Positions 25,165 through 33,115 of a stretch of 64,000 bases of DNA are shown here, piece by piece; position 1 is the first letter of the stretch; every line of letters begins with the position of its first letter. The notes beneath the pieces were generated by a model, which saw nothing but the letters and a program-made list of their open reading frames with translations, ran no database searches and was not told the origin of the DNA. The DNA lies in the NCBI RefSeq assembly GCF_000336615.1, contig NZ_AOLW01000006.1, forward strand, positions 62,001-126,000. The letters are read 5' to 3'. This DNA is from Haloarcula amylolytica JCM 13557. GTDB taxonomy: Archaea > Halobacteriota > Halobacteria > Halobacteriales > Haloarculaceae. The position numbers were made by a program, and so were the translations under genes.

Positions 25165-25251
25165 TTAGCTATTACTAAGTTAGAGATGAGGATTTGAACG
25201 ACAAACGCGGTAGCAATATTCTATCGTAGATTGTATTTAGCAATAGCTAAA
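25165..25251. promoter_or_regulatory. related AT-rich palindromes upstream of the RidA gene
   Basis: Site 1 is TTAGCTATTACTAA (25165-25178), an imperfect palindrome. Site 2 is TTTAGC-AATA-GCTAAA (25236-25251), a perfect one that ends 39 bases before the RidA ATG. A half-site TAGCAATA lies between them at 25211-25218. Such repeats fit a dimeric regulator binding near the promoter. Which regulator is unknown. Confidence 0.45.
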
Positions 25252-25290
25252 GATAGCCTGATTGTCCGGCACTGTGTTTGTAGAGATACA

Positions 25291-25734
25291 ATGGCAGAAA
25301 GCAGAACGCAGGCGAGGAATGCTGTAGAGCCCGCAGAAACGAGCGAACAGACGAACATCAACAGTAGCGTGACCCGGTCCGAGGGCGACCAGCCGACAGA
25401 GCACAGCGTGTACGGCACGCGCCAGCAGGACAGCCAACTCGTGTTCTTCGACGGCCAGTTCCCCGACGCGGAAACGGTTCGCAGCGGCGACGTTCAGGAA
25501 CAGACGCTCGCCGCGCTCGACCAGATTCGTGCCATGGCTGCCGAATCCGGTCTCGAACCGCGTGACCTGATGCGGACGACGGTGTACCTCGCGGAGATGG
25601 ACCAGCTACCAGCGGTCAAGCGAGCGTACGCGGCGTTTTTCGACGGGCAGCGACCGTCGCGGACCGTCGTCGGCGTGGCACGCCTGCCGAACGACGCGGC
25701 GGTACAGATCGAAGCGACGGGTGTAAAGCGGTAA
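25291..25734 (+). CDS. RidA (YjgF/YER057c/UK114) family protein
   Basis: A 147-residue protein with a RidA domain in residues about 40-147. Enamine/imine deaminases of this family protect against reactive metabolites. Motifs: VFFDGQFPDAE, QTLAALDQIRAMAAESGLEPRDLMRTTVYLAEMDQLPAVKRAYAAFFDG and RPSRTVVGVARLPNDAAVQIEATG; the arginine that binds the substrate carboxylate is in the last one. The first about 40 residues are a non-conserved polar extension. I used the ATG at 25291; the frame opens earlier at a TTG that would add 20 unrelated residues. Confidence 0.85.
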   Translation: MAESRTQARNAVEPAETSEQTNINSSVTRSEGDQPTEHSVYGTRQQDSQLVFFDGQFPDAETVRSGDVQEQTLAALDQIRAMAAESGLEPRDLMRTTVYLAEMDQLPAVKRAYAAFFDGQRPSRTVVGVARLPNDAAVQIEATGVKR

Positions 25735-25846
25735 TCGCTGCCAGATCTGGACAGTTGTTGTCGCTGAAGCCAGCGGAACCGGATTCCGACCGAAAGCGTG
25801 GCGATGGACCGCTGCGTTTGAGAGCCCCCGGCGCAAACGACGGGGC

Positions 25847-26434
25847 ATGGAGCAGATGGACGGCCTCGACGTCGTCGGCTGTGAGCGCTGTGACGAGCTC
25901 TGTCGCTCGCGCTCGCGAATCGTCAACGGCGTCGGCCCGGCTGACGCGGACCTGCTGTTCGTCGGGGAGGCCCCCGGCGCGAACGAGGACGAACAGGGCG
26001 AGCCGTTCGTTGGGCGGAGCGGCGACGTGCTCGACGAGGCGCTGCGCGAGGCCGGCCTCGACCGCGGCGACGTGCGCATCACCAACTGTGTGCGCTGTCG
26101 CCCGCCGGACAACCGCGACCCGCGAACGGGTGAACTCGCGAACTGCCGCGACTATCTGGAGACGGAAATCGACCGCGTCGACCCCGAAGTCGTCGTCACG
26201 CTCGGGAAAGTGCCGGCCGAGCACCTGCTGGAGTGTGACGTCGCCGTCACCGGCGAAGCGGGCGACGTGTTCGACGTGGCTATCGCCGGCCAGCCACGCC
26301 GCGTGCTCGTCTCCGTCCACCCGGCGGCGACGCTGTACGACCCCAGCCAGCAGGAGACGTTTGAGGCCGCGATAACGACTGCCGCAGAGTTCACCGACGC
26401 CCAGAGCGGACAGTCGCGACTCGGCGAGTTTTAA
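25847..26434 (+). CDS. uracil-DNA glycosylase, type 4 (iron-sulfur)
   Basis: A 195-residue UDG that removes uracil from DNA. Motif 1 reads GEAPGANEDEQGEPFVGRSG and motif 2 SVHPAATLYDP. The [4Fe-4S] cysteines are expected among C12, C15 (GCERC) and the later pair in ITNCVRCRPP and ELANC. ATG at 25847 or 25856; both retain all motifs. Stands alone. Confidence 0.93.
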   Translation: MEQMDGLDVVGCERCDELCRSRSRIVNGVGPADADLLFVGEAPGANEDEQGEPFVGRSGDVLDEALREAGLDRGDVRITNCVRCRPPDNRDPRTGELANCRDYLETEIDRVDPEVVVTLGKVPAEHLLECDVAVTGEAGDVFDVAIAGQPRRVLVSVHPAATLYDPSQQETFEAAITTAAEFTDAQSGQSRLGEF

Positions 26435-26462
26435 AATAGTCGGGTAGTGCGGCCCGGAACCG

Positions 26463-26828
26463 CTACTTCGCTGCGATATCCATCGCCTCTGCCTTCGTGT
26501 CGACCAGCGAAATGTCGACACCAGAAATCTCGCCGACCCGGCTCTTGAGCGCCATCTTCTTGATCCCCTCGGAGACGATGACCCAGTCCGTGATACCGAA
26601 CTCCTTGCCCGCCTCAGCGGCCTCCTGTGCTCGCGTGAATACGTCGTCGTTCAGTGACGCCTCCATCTGGAGGTTCGAGATATGCGTATCGACCGCCGGC
26701 TGTGAGGCGAGTTCCTCGAACCGCTCATTGACTTTCGCAAACGTCTCGTCTGTCATCTCCATCTCTTCGGGAAACTCAGCGATGAGAACGTTACCGTCGA
26801 CGTACAGAACGTCTGTAATATCAACCAT
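26463..26828 (-). CDS. conserved hypothetical protein (121 aa)
   Basis: A 121-residue soluble protein of alternating strands and helices: DVLYVDGNVLIAEFPEEM, KEFGITDWVIVSEGIKKMALKSRVGEISGVDISLVDTKAEAMDIA. The pattern resembles STAS/SpoIIAA-like folds, but the match is weak. It is convergent with the UDG gene. No function assigned. Confidence 0.6.
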   Translation of the reverse strand: MVDITDVLYVDGNVLIAEFPEEMEMTDETFAKVNERFEELASQPAVDTHISNLQMEASLNDDVFTRAQEAAEAGKEFGITDWVIVSEGIKKMALKSRVGEISGVDISLVDTKAEAMDIAAK

Positions 26829-26957
26829 CAGCGGGCGTATGCGGTAGGTGAATAAAACTGGGCCGGCCTATTTTCATAGTTGATATCCTTATCAGGTCCG
26901 GGTGTCTGACTGTAAGCGACACCTCCCGCCAGACAGTGGTCGTGCCGAAGGCTTGTT

Positions 26958-26986
26958 CGAACAGGAAGTCACTTAGCCCCTGTTCG
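26958..26986. promoter_or_regulatory. inverted repeat just upstream of hisH
   Basis: CGAACAGG at 26958-26965 and CCTGTTCG at 26979-26986 are exactly complementary, with 13 bases between. The repeat ends 13 bases before the hisH ATG. It could be an operator over the transcription start or a hairpin in the 5' leader. No histidine-rich leader peptide is seen. Confidence 0.5.
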
Positions 26987-26999
26987 CCTACGGTCCCGT

Positions 27000-27647
27000 A
27001 TGAGTGTCAGACAGACGACCGCGGACGTGGTCGTCGTCGATTACGGACTGGGGAACCTCCGGAGCGTCACGCGCGGGCTCGAACGCGCCGGCGCAGAGGT
27101 CTCCCTTTCGGAGGACCCTGCGGAGTTCGACGCGGCCGACGGCATCGTCCTGCCCGGCGTCGGGGCGTTCTCCGAAGGAATGGACAACGCCGGGCCGTTC
27201 CGCGAGGCGCTGGTCGAACAGGCCGAGGCCGGCAAGCCCCTGTTCGGGATCTGCCTCGGGATGCAGATGCTCCTGACGACGAGCGAAGAGGCCGACCACG
27301 AAGGCCAGGGCGACGCCGAAGGGCTCGACCTCATTCCCGGGAAGAACGTCCGGTTCAGCCGCGACCAGACCGTGCCACACATGGGCTGGAACGAACTCGA
27401 CGTGACGCGGGACCATCCGCTCGTCGAGGGCGTCGACGGCGAGCACGCCTACTTCGTCCACTCCTACTACGCCGTCCCCGACGACGAGAACGCGACGGTG
27501 GCGACGACTGACTACGGGGCCGACTTCGCCTCCATCGTCGCCAACGACGCCGGCAACGTCTTCGGCACGCAGTTCCACCCGGAGAAATCGGGCGAGACGG
27601 GGCTGCGCATCCTCCGGAACTTCGTCGACTACTGCCTCGACCACTGA
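27000..27647 (+). CDS. hisH: imidazole glycerol phosphate synthase subunit HisH
   Basis: Glutaminase half of the HisHF complex; ammonia from glutamine goes to HisF for imidazole glycerol phosphate synthesis in histidine biosynthesis. It has 215 residues. The triad is visible: Cys in LFGICLGMQML, His and Glu in TQFHPEKSG. VVDYGLGNLRSVTRGLERAG and PHMGWNEL are typical. No other his gene flanks it, as usual for scattered haloarchaeal his genes. Confidence 0.96.
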   Translation: MSVRQTTADVVVVDYGLGNLRSVTRGLERAGAEVSLSEDPAEFDAADGIVLPGVGAFSEGMDNAGPFREALVEQAEAGKPLFGICLGMQMLLTTSEEADHEGQGDAEGLDLIPGKNVRFSRDQTVPHMGWNELDVTRDHPLVEGVDGEHAYFVHSYYAVPDDENATVATTDYGADFASIVANDAGNVFGTQFHPEKSGETGLRILRNFVDYCLDH

Positions 27648-27671
27648 GTTCTGGACTCGGTATGTGTTCGT

Positions 27672-28517
27672 ATGTCTACAAGTAATTCTGTCGTTCTGCT
27701 CACTGGTGCAGCGTCGGGTATCGGAGCGGCGACGGCGCGGGCGTTCGTCGACGACGGCTGGACAGTGTATGCGACGGACGTTCGAGCGGAGTTCCCTGCG
27801 GACATCCGCGAGCGCTGTCGCTGTCTCGAACTCGACGTGACCGACGAAGCACAGATCGAAGCCGTCGTCGACCAGGTCATCGAGGAGACAGGCCGACTCG
27901 ACTGTCTGGTGAACAACGCCGGTTACGGAGTCGCCGGGCCAGTCGAAGACATAGCCAGCGACGACGTTCGCGAGCAGTTCGACGTGCTGGTCCACGGCCC
28001 ACACCGACTCGCACAGGCAGTGCTCCCCGAGATGCGCGAACACGGCGGGCGCATCATCACGGTATCCAGCGTGCTGGGTCACACCGCGTCGCCGGGCCTG
28101 GGCGCGTATTCGGCCGGCAAGGCCGCCGTCGAGTCGCTGACCGACGCGCTCCGGATAGAGATCGCCGGCGAGGACGATATCCACGTCTCGCTCGTCGAAC
28201 CGGCGTGGGTAGACACCGGCTTCGCCGACAGCGCGCTGGGAAGCCTGAACGACGAAGATCGGACGCCGACCTACGACCGGACGTACGACGCGCTCGAAAC
28301 CGGCTGGGTGCTCACCGGTGGGCCGCTGGCGACGACGCCGGAGACCGTCGCCGCGACGGTGCTGGCCGCGGCGACCGACGACCCACCGAAGGCCCGCTAC
28401 CCCGTCGGCAAGTTCGCCACGTTCGTCCGCTGGACCCACTGGCTGCCGGCGCGACTGCAGGACCCGATTCATCGCGGGTTCGGTCGAGTAAGTGCGTTGC
28501 TGGGGCGGTGGCTGTGA
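27672..28517 (+). CDS. short-chain dehydrogenase/reductase
   Basis: A 281-residue classical SDR. NAD(P) motif TGAASGIGAATARAF, DVTDEAQIEAVV, LVNNAGYGVAGPV, then serine in ITVSSVLGHTASPG and the YxxxK pair in YSAGKAAVESL. The C-terminus (FVRWTHWLPARLQDPIHRGFGRV) resembles the fatty-alcohol/steroid-type SDRs. Its stop overlaps the GTG of the acetoacetate-decarboxylase-like gene by four bases, so the two act together or are at least co-translated. Substrate unknown. Confidence 0.88.
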   Translation: MSTSNSVVLLTGAASGIGAATARAFVDDGWTVYATDVRAEFPADIRERCRCLELDVTDEAQIEAVVDQVIEETGRLDCLVNNAGYGVAGPVEDIASDDVREQFDVLVHGPHRLAQAVLPEMREHGGRIITVSSVLGHTASPGLGAYSAGKAAVESLTDALRIEIAGEDDIHVSLVEPAWVDTGFADSALGSLNDEDRTPTYDRTYDALETGWVLTGGPLATTPETVAATVLAAATDDPPKARYPVGKFATFVRWTHWLPARLQDPIHRGFGRVSALLGRWL

Positions 28518-29248
28518 CCCGGCTGACCGACGGCGACAGAGTTCGGCTCTCGACCGGCCACGAAGTGACGCTCCCGCTGGTCACCGAGGCGACGGTCGCC
28601 GGTGCGGTGCTTTCGGCGCGGTACGAGGTTGCCGAGTCGCTGCTACCCGATGGACTGACGCCGGTTCGGGCCACGGCCCGCCGGGCCGCAGTCGTGCTCC
28701 TCTGTGTCGAGTACCACCGCATCGGCGACGACGCGATGGCCCCCTACGACGAGTTCGCCGCCATGATTCCAGCGACTACAGTGGGCTGGCGGCCACCGCT
28801 GCTCCCGCTGCTGACTCGGGCGGCCGGCAGCTACATCTGGTCGCTCCCGGTGACGACCGAACCCGCGCGCGCCCTCGGCGACGAGATCTGGGGCTACCCG
28901 AAGACGGTCGCCGACATCACGCACCACGACGACGCGACCCGCCGCGAGACGACGGTCGTCGAGGACGGCGACCGCGTGGCGACGGTCGGCATCGACTGGC
29001 CCCGGACCTGGGAGCGCCGGGAATCCATCGAGAGCTACGCGGTCCGGGAGGGCCAGCTTGAACGGACGCCAATCGAGTTCCAGGGGAAACTGGGGGCCGC
29101 GCCGCTGAGCAACCGCGTCGACGTGGACCTGGGCGACCACGAGCGAGCCAACACGCTCCGCTCGCTCGATCTCGGCTCCCGGTCAGTGCTTCGGTTCTCG
29201 CTGGAGGGGCGGATTGCGTACGGCGCTGGGCGGTCAGTGGAGCGGTAG
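28514..29248 (+). CDS. acetoacetate decarboxylase-like protein
   Basis: A 244-residue protein of the acetoacetate decarboxylase superfamily. GDEIWGYPKTVADI contains the lysine that forms the Schiff base in true decarboxylases; upstream VLLCVEYHRIGDDAMAPYDEFAAMIP is the family's core. True activity is not certain, as many members are aldolase/dehydratases. It overlaps the SDR stop (GTGA), which suggests a joint keto-compound pathway. The frame is open for 300 bases upstream, but the GTG at 28514 is the family start. Confidence 0.8.
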   Translation: MTRLTDGDRVRLSTGHEVTLPLVTEATVAGAVLSARYEVAESLLPDGLTPVRATARRAAVVLLCVEYHRIGDDAMAPYDEFAAMIPATTVGWRPPLLPLLTRAAGSYIWSLPVTTEPARALGDEIWGYPKTVADITHHDDATRRETTVVEDGDRVATVGIDWPRTWERRESIESYAVREGQLERTPIEFQGKLGAAPLSNRVDVDLGDHERANTLRSLDLGSRSVLRFSLEGRIAYGAGRSVER

Positions 29249-29320
29249 CGGGGGCAGTAGCAGGAGCGGAGCAGTGCGGTAGCAGTAGCAGAGCGGTGAG
29301 GAAGCCGTACCGCATAGCAT

Positions 29321-29374
29321 ACCGCGCGCCGACGGAGCGCGGTTTCACTTCTCGCGACCAGCGGGAGCGAGAAG
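29321..29374. repeat. two intergenic hairpins
   Basis: ACCGCGC (29321-29327) pairs with GCGCGGT (29337-29343) around a nine-base loop, and CTTCTCGC (29348-29355) with GCGAGAAG (29367-29374) around the 11-base loop GACCAGCGGGA. They follow the acetoacetate-decarboxylase-like gene and sit beside the repeat element at 29379. The second loop has the same length and begins and ends with GA, as in the hairpins near 31740-31795. Confidence 0.5.
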
Positions 29375-29378
29375 GTCG

Positions 29379-29456
29379 TTTTTAGCGTAGATTTTTGCGA
29401 GGAGCCCTCCCGCAGCGGCGCTACGCGCCGCGAGGAAGGGCGACGAAGTAAAAAGG
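29379..29456. repeat. palindromic intergenic repeat element (TTTTTAGCGTAG type)
   Basis: It begins TTTTTAGCGTAGATTTTTGC and ends CGACGAAGTAAAAAGG, so the outer ends TTTTTA and TAAAAA are complementary. In the centre GCGGCGC-TAC-GCGCCGC (29415-29431) is a perfect seven-pair hairpin, and GCCCTCC/GGAAGGGC nearly pairs around it. I recall this arrangement as a multi-copy element in Haloarcula-type genomes; only one copy is in this window, so the repeat call rests on memory. It ends right at the SWIM gene stop. Confidence 0.55.
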
Positions 29457-29458
29457 TA

Positions 29459-29812
29459 CTATAGGAACTCCCGGACCTCAGAGTACCACATGTCGTGCTC
29501 GTCGACGGCGTCGATAGCCTCGGCGACGCGGACGGCGATGGCGTGCCAGCAGAGCTGGTCGGGGTCCTCAGCGTCGAGGTTGTACTCACTGTCGGCGCAG
29601 GTACAGCCGCCGTCCTCGACGATATACTCGTCGTCGTGGCCCACGACGACAGTGAAATCGCGGTACTGCTTGACGCGGCTCTCGCCGACAGCCTCGATAG
29701 CCTGGTGGCCGCGGTCATCGTGGACGTCGACGATAGCCGACACTGCGTCGGGGGTCAGCTCCCCGGCGGCTTCGAGGTCGGCCACCCACTCCTCGACTCC
29801 GGTCACATCCAT
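29459..29812 (-). CDS. SWIM zinc-finger protein (117 aa)
   Basis: A small protein with a C-terminal SWIM motif CxCx(15)CxH: C70-x-C72 and C88-x-H90, followed by an amphipathic helix (AIAVRVAEAIDAV). The N-terminal half is helix plus strands (DFTVVVGHDDEYIVEDGG). SWIM proteins bind DNA or protein partners; some archaeal ones sit next to RadA paralogues, but none is here. It is divergent from the histidine kinase gene. Confidence 0.8.
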   Translation of the reverse strand: MDVTGVEEWVADLEAAGELTPDAVSAIVDVHDDRGHQAIEAVGESRVKQYRDFTVVVGHDDEYIVEDGGCTCADSEYNLDAEDPDQLCWHAIAVRVAEAIDAVDEHDMWYSEVREFL

Positions 29813-29945
29813 GCTACGGAAAGGGGTGACAAAACGGCGTCGGCTTCAGCAGCCACGTCCCGGCTGGCTCGCAGCCGCAGCAGGGAGTTATCAGTGCTTG
29901 TACTGTGCCCGGAAGAATAAACACGGAATACGGGTTTCTTCCGGC

Positions 29946-31628
29946 ATGAACCTCGACCTCCCGTGGCTGGCACTGGGCTCGTTTGCCTCGGGATTCGGGT
30001 CGCTGTATCTGCTGGCCCAGCTCCGGACACACTGGGGCAAGCCCGGCGCACAGTGGTTCGTGGCGACCATCGTCACGCAGACGGGCTGGTGTTTCAGCTA
30101 CGGCGCGGCGCTGCTGGTGTTCGACCCGACACTGCGTCTCGCCCTGGAGATGGTGTCCTGGCTTGGCATCATCTGGATCGGCTTCTGTTTCCTCTCGTTC
30201 GCGCTGGGCTACACCGGCCGGACGACCGTTCTGAAGAGCGGCTGGTACCGGGCCGTGGCGGTGCTCCCGCTCGCCGGAACGGCGCTCGTCGTCACGAACC
30301 CACTGCATACCGTGGTCTGGCAGGGATTCCGGGTCGTGCCGACCGCCGGCAGCGCGGGGGCCGACTACGCCGTCTTGCCGGCCGGACTGCTCACGATCAT
30401 CGTCGCGATGCTGTTCGTCAGTTTCGGGACCCTGCTGGTGTTCGATACGGTCGTCAGCTACGGCCCGCTGTACCGGCGCGAGGCGCTGGCGGTGGGCCTG
30501 AGCCCGATACCGCCCGGGGCCGCGGTGTTGCTGTGGGCCGGCGGCATCGGGCCGGTTCCGGCGATCAATCTGACGACGCTCCTGTTCCTGCCCCACGTCG
30601 CCCTTGACCTGTACGCGTTCGTCCGGAGCGACATGTTCGAGTTCCACCCGGCGACCCGGCGGGCCGGCGAACGGGCGGCCATCCACGACATCGCCACGCC
30701 GGTCGCCATCGTCGACGAACAGGGTCGGGTCGTGAACCTCAACCCCGCCGCCGAGCGGATGCTCGGCGCGGATAAGCGCGAGAGTCTGACAGAGCCACTG
30801 AACGGCTTCCTGGTAGGCGACGATATCACAGCTGACGGCGGGAGTTCGCGGGCGTCCATCGAGGCCGGTGGTCGACGCCACGAGTTCAAAATCCGGCAGA
30901 CGGCGCTCCGTGACGAGGCGGGCACACAACTGGGGTACACGGTCGTCTTTCAGGACATCACCGACGAGATCCGCCGCGAGCGCCGCCTCGAAGTGCTCAA
31001 CCGCTTTCTCAGACACAACGTCCGCAACGAGAGCGTCGTCATCCAGGCCCGGGCGGAACTGCTGGCGGCAGAACTCGACGGCGACCAGGCTGACTACGCC
31101 GCGACCATCGAGCAGTCGGTCGGTCGCCTCGTCGATTCCGGTGAGAAGGCTCGAACGCTCGCCGAAGCGGGTGCTGGCGACGCGGGCCTGGAATCCGTCG
31201 CACTTGCCGACCTCGCCACCGGAGTCGTCGAGTCTGCCCGCGACGGACACAGCGGTTCAGTCGCGGTCGAGATACCCGGCTCTCTCCAACTGACAACCCA
31301 GCCGGCCTTGTTAGAGATTCTGCTCGCCAACCTCGTCGAGAACGCCCTCCAGCACGTCCCGGACCCCGTCGTCACCGTCAGCGCCGCGGTCGATGGCGAC
31401 GATGTCGTACTGACCGTCAGCGACAACGGCCCTGGCGTTCCAGAACACGAACTCGGCGTGCTGGAGCGGGGCCGCGAGACGGACCTGAACCACGGCAGCG
31501 GCATCGGTCTCTGGCTCGTCCGCTGGACGGCCACGACGCTGGAGGGTGATCTCGACTTCGACACGAGCGACGGGACGACGGTGACCGTTCGACTGCCCCG
31601 AGAGCGGACGACCGCCGAAGCGGCGTGA
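29946..31628 (+). CDS. sensor histidine kinase with 7TM-type N-terminus and PAS domain
   Basis: A 560-residue kinase. About seven membrane segments occupy residues 1-230 (the histidine-kinase N-terminal 7TM module). A PAS domain follows near residues 245-350 (AIHDIATPVAIVDEQGRVVNLNPAAERMLGA, TVVFQDITDEIRRERR). The phosphoacceptor box is RFLRHNVRNE at about residue 355, and the ATPase has N box ILLANLVENALQHV, G1 LTVSDNGPGVP and G2 HGSGIGLWLVRW. No response regulator is adjacent, the normal case for haloarchaeal kinases. The ATG at 29946 is chosen over the far longer open frame. Confidence 0.9.
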   Translation: MNLDLPWLALGSFASGFGSLYLLAQLRTHWGKPGAQWFVATIVTQTGWCFSYGAALLVFDPTLRLALEMVSWLGIIWIGFCFLSFALGYTGRTTVLKSGWYRAVAVLPLAGTALVVTNPLHTVVWQGFRVVPTAGSAGADYAVLPAGLLTIIVAMLFVSFGTLLVFDTVVSYGPLYRREALAVGLSPIPPGAAVLLWAGGIGPVPAINLTTLLFLPHVALDLYAFVRSDMFEFHPATRRAGERAAIHDIATPVAIVDEQGRVVNLNPAAERMLGADKRESLTEPLNGFLVGDDITADGGSSRASIEAGGRRHEFKIRQTALRDEAGTQLGYTVVFQDITDEIRRERRLEVLNRFLRHNVRNESVVIQARAELLAAELDGDQADYAATIEQSVGRLVDSGEKARTLAEAGAGDAGLESVALADLATGVVESARDGHSGSVAVEIPGSLQLTTQPALLEILLANLVENALQHVPDPVVTVSAAVDGDDVVLTVSDNGPGVPEHELGVLERGRETDLNHGSGIGLWLVRWTATTLEGDLDFDTSDGTTVTVRLPRERTTAEAA

Positions 31629-31663
31629 GTGGTAGTCGGGGATACGGTCCGCTGACCGTGCTG

Positions 31664-31707
31664 AGTGCGATTACACAGCCGGCATTCTCAGTGCGATTAC
31701 ACAGCCG
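31664..31707. repeat. 18-base direct repeat
   Basis: AGTGCGATTACACAGCCG occurs at 31664-31681 and again at 31690-31707, separated by eight bases. The second copy ends six bases before the GTGGGACTGAAA box of the element at 31714-31899. Confidence 0.7.
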
Positions 31708-31713
31708 ATACGG

Positions 31714-31899
31714 GTGGGACTGAAAGGGGCCGAGCGCTGCGAGGGCGAACACAGTGAGCCCTCGAATCGCGTGAACGGGGAACGAAGTGACCCGTGAACG
31801 GAGGGCGAGTCTGGCGGCTGTAGCACCGCAGGAACGACCGACGGGAGTGACGAGGAGCGCACGGAGTCAGACGAGTCGTCCGCGAGGGGGCTTTCTGGC
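31714..31899 (-). repeat. hairpin element, long divergent copy
   Basis: Read on the minus strand it starts GCCAGAAAGCCCC and ends CCCCTTTCAGTCCCAC, exactly the end boxes of the element at 33637. The interior is longer (186 bases in all) and the ends of the interior do not pair with each other. Instead two local hairpins are seen: CGAGGGC/GCCCTCG (31740-31764) and ACGGG/CCCGT (31775-31795). Their 11-base loops are GAACACAGTGA and GAACGAAGTGA. Confidence 0.6.
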
Positions 31900-31978
31900 C
31901 GTTCGTGTGAGACAACTCAGCCACAGATACAACAGCTAGGTTCGAACGACTTAACGGCGCACGCACGGACCGGAGAGT

Positions 31979-33082
31979 ATGCGCGTCAGTGAGGGCCGGG
32001 TGACGGTCACGGTGCCGGAACAGCCTGATGCGGGGAAGGGCGCGGACGTGTTCTTCAACCCCGTCCAGGAGCTGAACCGCGACATCACCGTGGCGGCGCT
32101 GCGGGCCTACCGAGAGCGAACCCCCCGCGTGTCGACGTACCTGGACGCCACCGCCGCGAGCGGCATCCGGGGCGTCCGCGCGGCGGCCAACGACTGGGAG
32201 ACGACGCTGTGTGACATCGACGACGACGCGACGGCGCTGTGCGAGCAGAACCTCGAACGGAACGACCTCGCGGCCTCGGTCCGGCGGTCGGACGCGAACG
32301 TGCTCATGCACTCCGAGGCGTTCGACGTGGTCGACGTGGACCCCTTCGGCACGCCGATTCCCTTCGCCGACGCGGCGGTGCAGGGCACCAAACACCTCCT
32401 CTGTGTGACGGCCACCGACACCGCGCCGCTGTGTGGCGCACACTTCGAGAGCGGCGTCCGGTCCTACGGCGCGGTCCCGCGCAACACCGAGTTCCACGCC
32501 GAGATGGGGATGCGCGTCCTCCTGTCGGCGATGGTCCGGACGGCCGCTCGCTACGACATCGCCGCCCGCCCCATCCTGAGCCACGCGACGAAACACTACG
32601 CCCGGACCTACCTGGAGTTCGACCACGGGGCGAAAGTCGCCAACGACTGCATCGACGAACTGGGCTACGTCCACCACTGCCAGCACTGCCTCTGGCGGGA
32701 CCACGACTACGGCCTCATCGCCGACCCGCCCGAGGCCTGTCCGGTCTGTGACGAGCACCTCCAGACGGCCGGCCCCATCTGGCTCGGCCGGACCTGCGAC
32801 CCGGCGTTCGCCGACGCCGTGTCCGAACAGGTGACCGAGGAGATGGGCACCGCCGACGAAGCGAGAGAACTGCTGGCGACGCTCAGCGAGGAGATCGACA
32901 CGCCGACCCACTACGACCAGCACCGCCTCTGCAAGCGCTGGGGTCGCGGCGCGGAAGCCATGGACGAGTTCATCGAGAAACTCCGCGATGCCGGCTACGA
33001 GGCCTCCCGAACGCACTACGGCGGCACGACGTTCAAGACGGACGCCGACGTGGTCGAAATCCGCGAGGCGACGGCGGAGTAG
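31979..33082 (+). CDS. trm1: tRNA (guanine26-N2)-dimethyltransferase Trm1
   Basis: SAM-dependent enzyme making N2,N2-dimethylguanosine at tRNA position 26. It has 367 residues, the archaeal length. Core: [18 protein letters not shown] (SAM motif), [19 protein letters not shown] (catalytic DPFG). A zinc-binding part carries CQHC and CPVCDEH. C-terminal winged-helix-like tail. The ATG at 31979 is first in frame. Monocistronic. Confidence 0.95.
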   Translation: MRVSEGRVTVTVPEQPDAGKGADVFFNPVQELNRDITVAALRAYRERTPRVSTYLDATAASGIRGVRAAANDWETTLCDIDDDATALCEQNLERNDLAASVRRSDANVLMHSEAFDVVDVDPFGTPIPFADAAVQGTKHLLCVTATDTAPLCGAHFESGVRSYGAVPRNTEFHAEMGMRVLLSAMVRTAARYDIAARPILSHATKHYARTYLEFDHGAKVANDCIDELGYVHHCQHCLWRDHDYGLIADPPEACPVCDEHLQTAGPIWLGRTCDPAFADAVSEQVTEEMGTADEARELLATLSEEIDTPTHYDQHRLCKRWGRGAEAMDEFIEKLRDAGYEASRTHYGGTTFKTDADVVEIREATAE

Positions 33083-33115
33083 CAGGGCGGGAATTCAGTT
33101 CCGTCTCGACTCGTA

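Larger units (their letters stand above)
31629..31978. other. intergenic region between histidine kinase and trm1
   Basis: About 350 bases without a gene. They hold an 18-base direct repeat (31664-31707), the minus-strand hairpin element variant (31714-31899) with its two inner hairpins, and then AT-rich DNA before trm1. Frames crossing it lack any protein-like pattern. Confidence 0.6.

Noticed and set aside
25093-25197. 34-codon frame (MRYRIAHRNN...) before the RidA promoter.
   Set aside because: No start signal, no family, and it covers the palindromic site 1; probably regulatory DNA.
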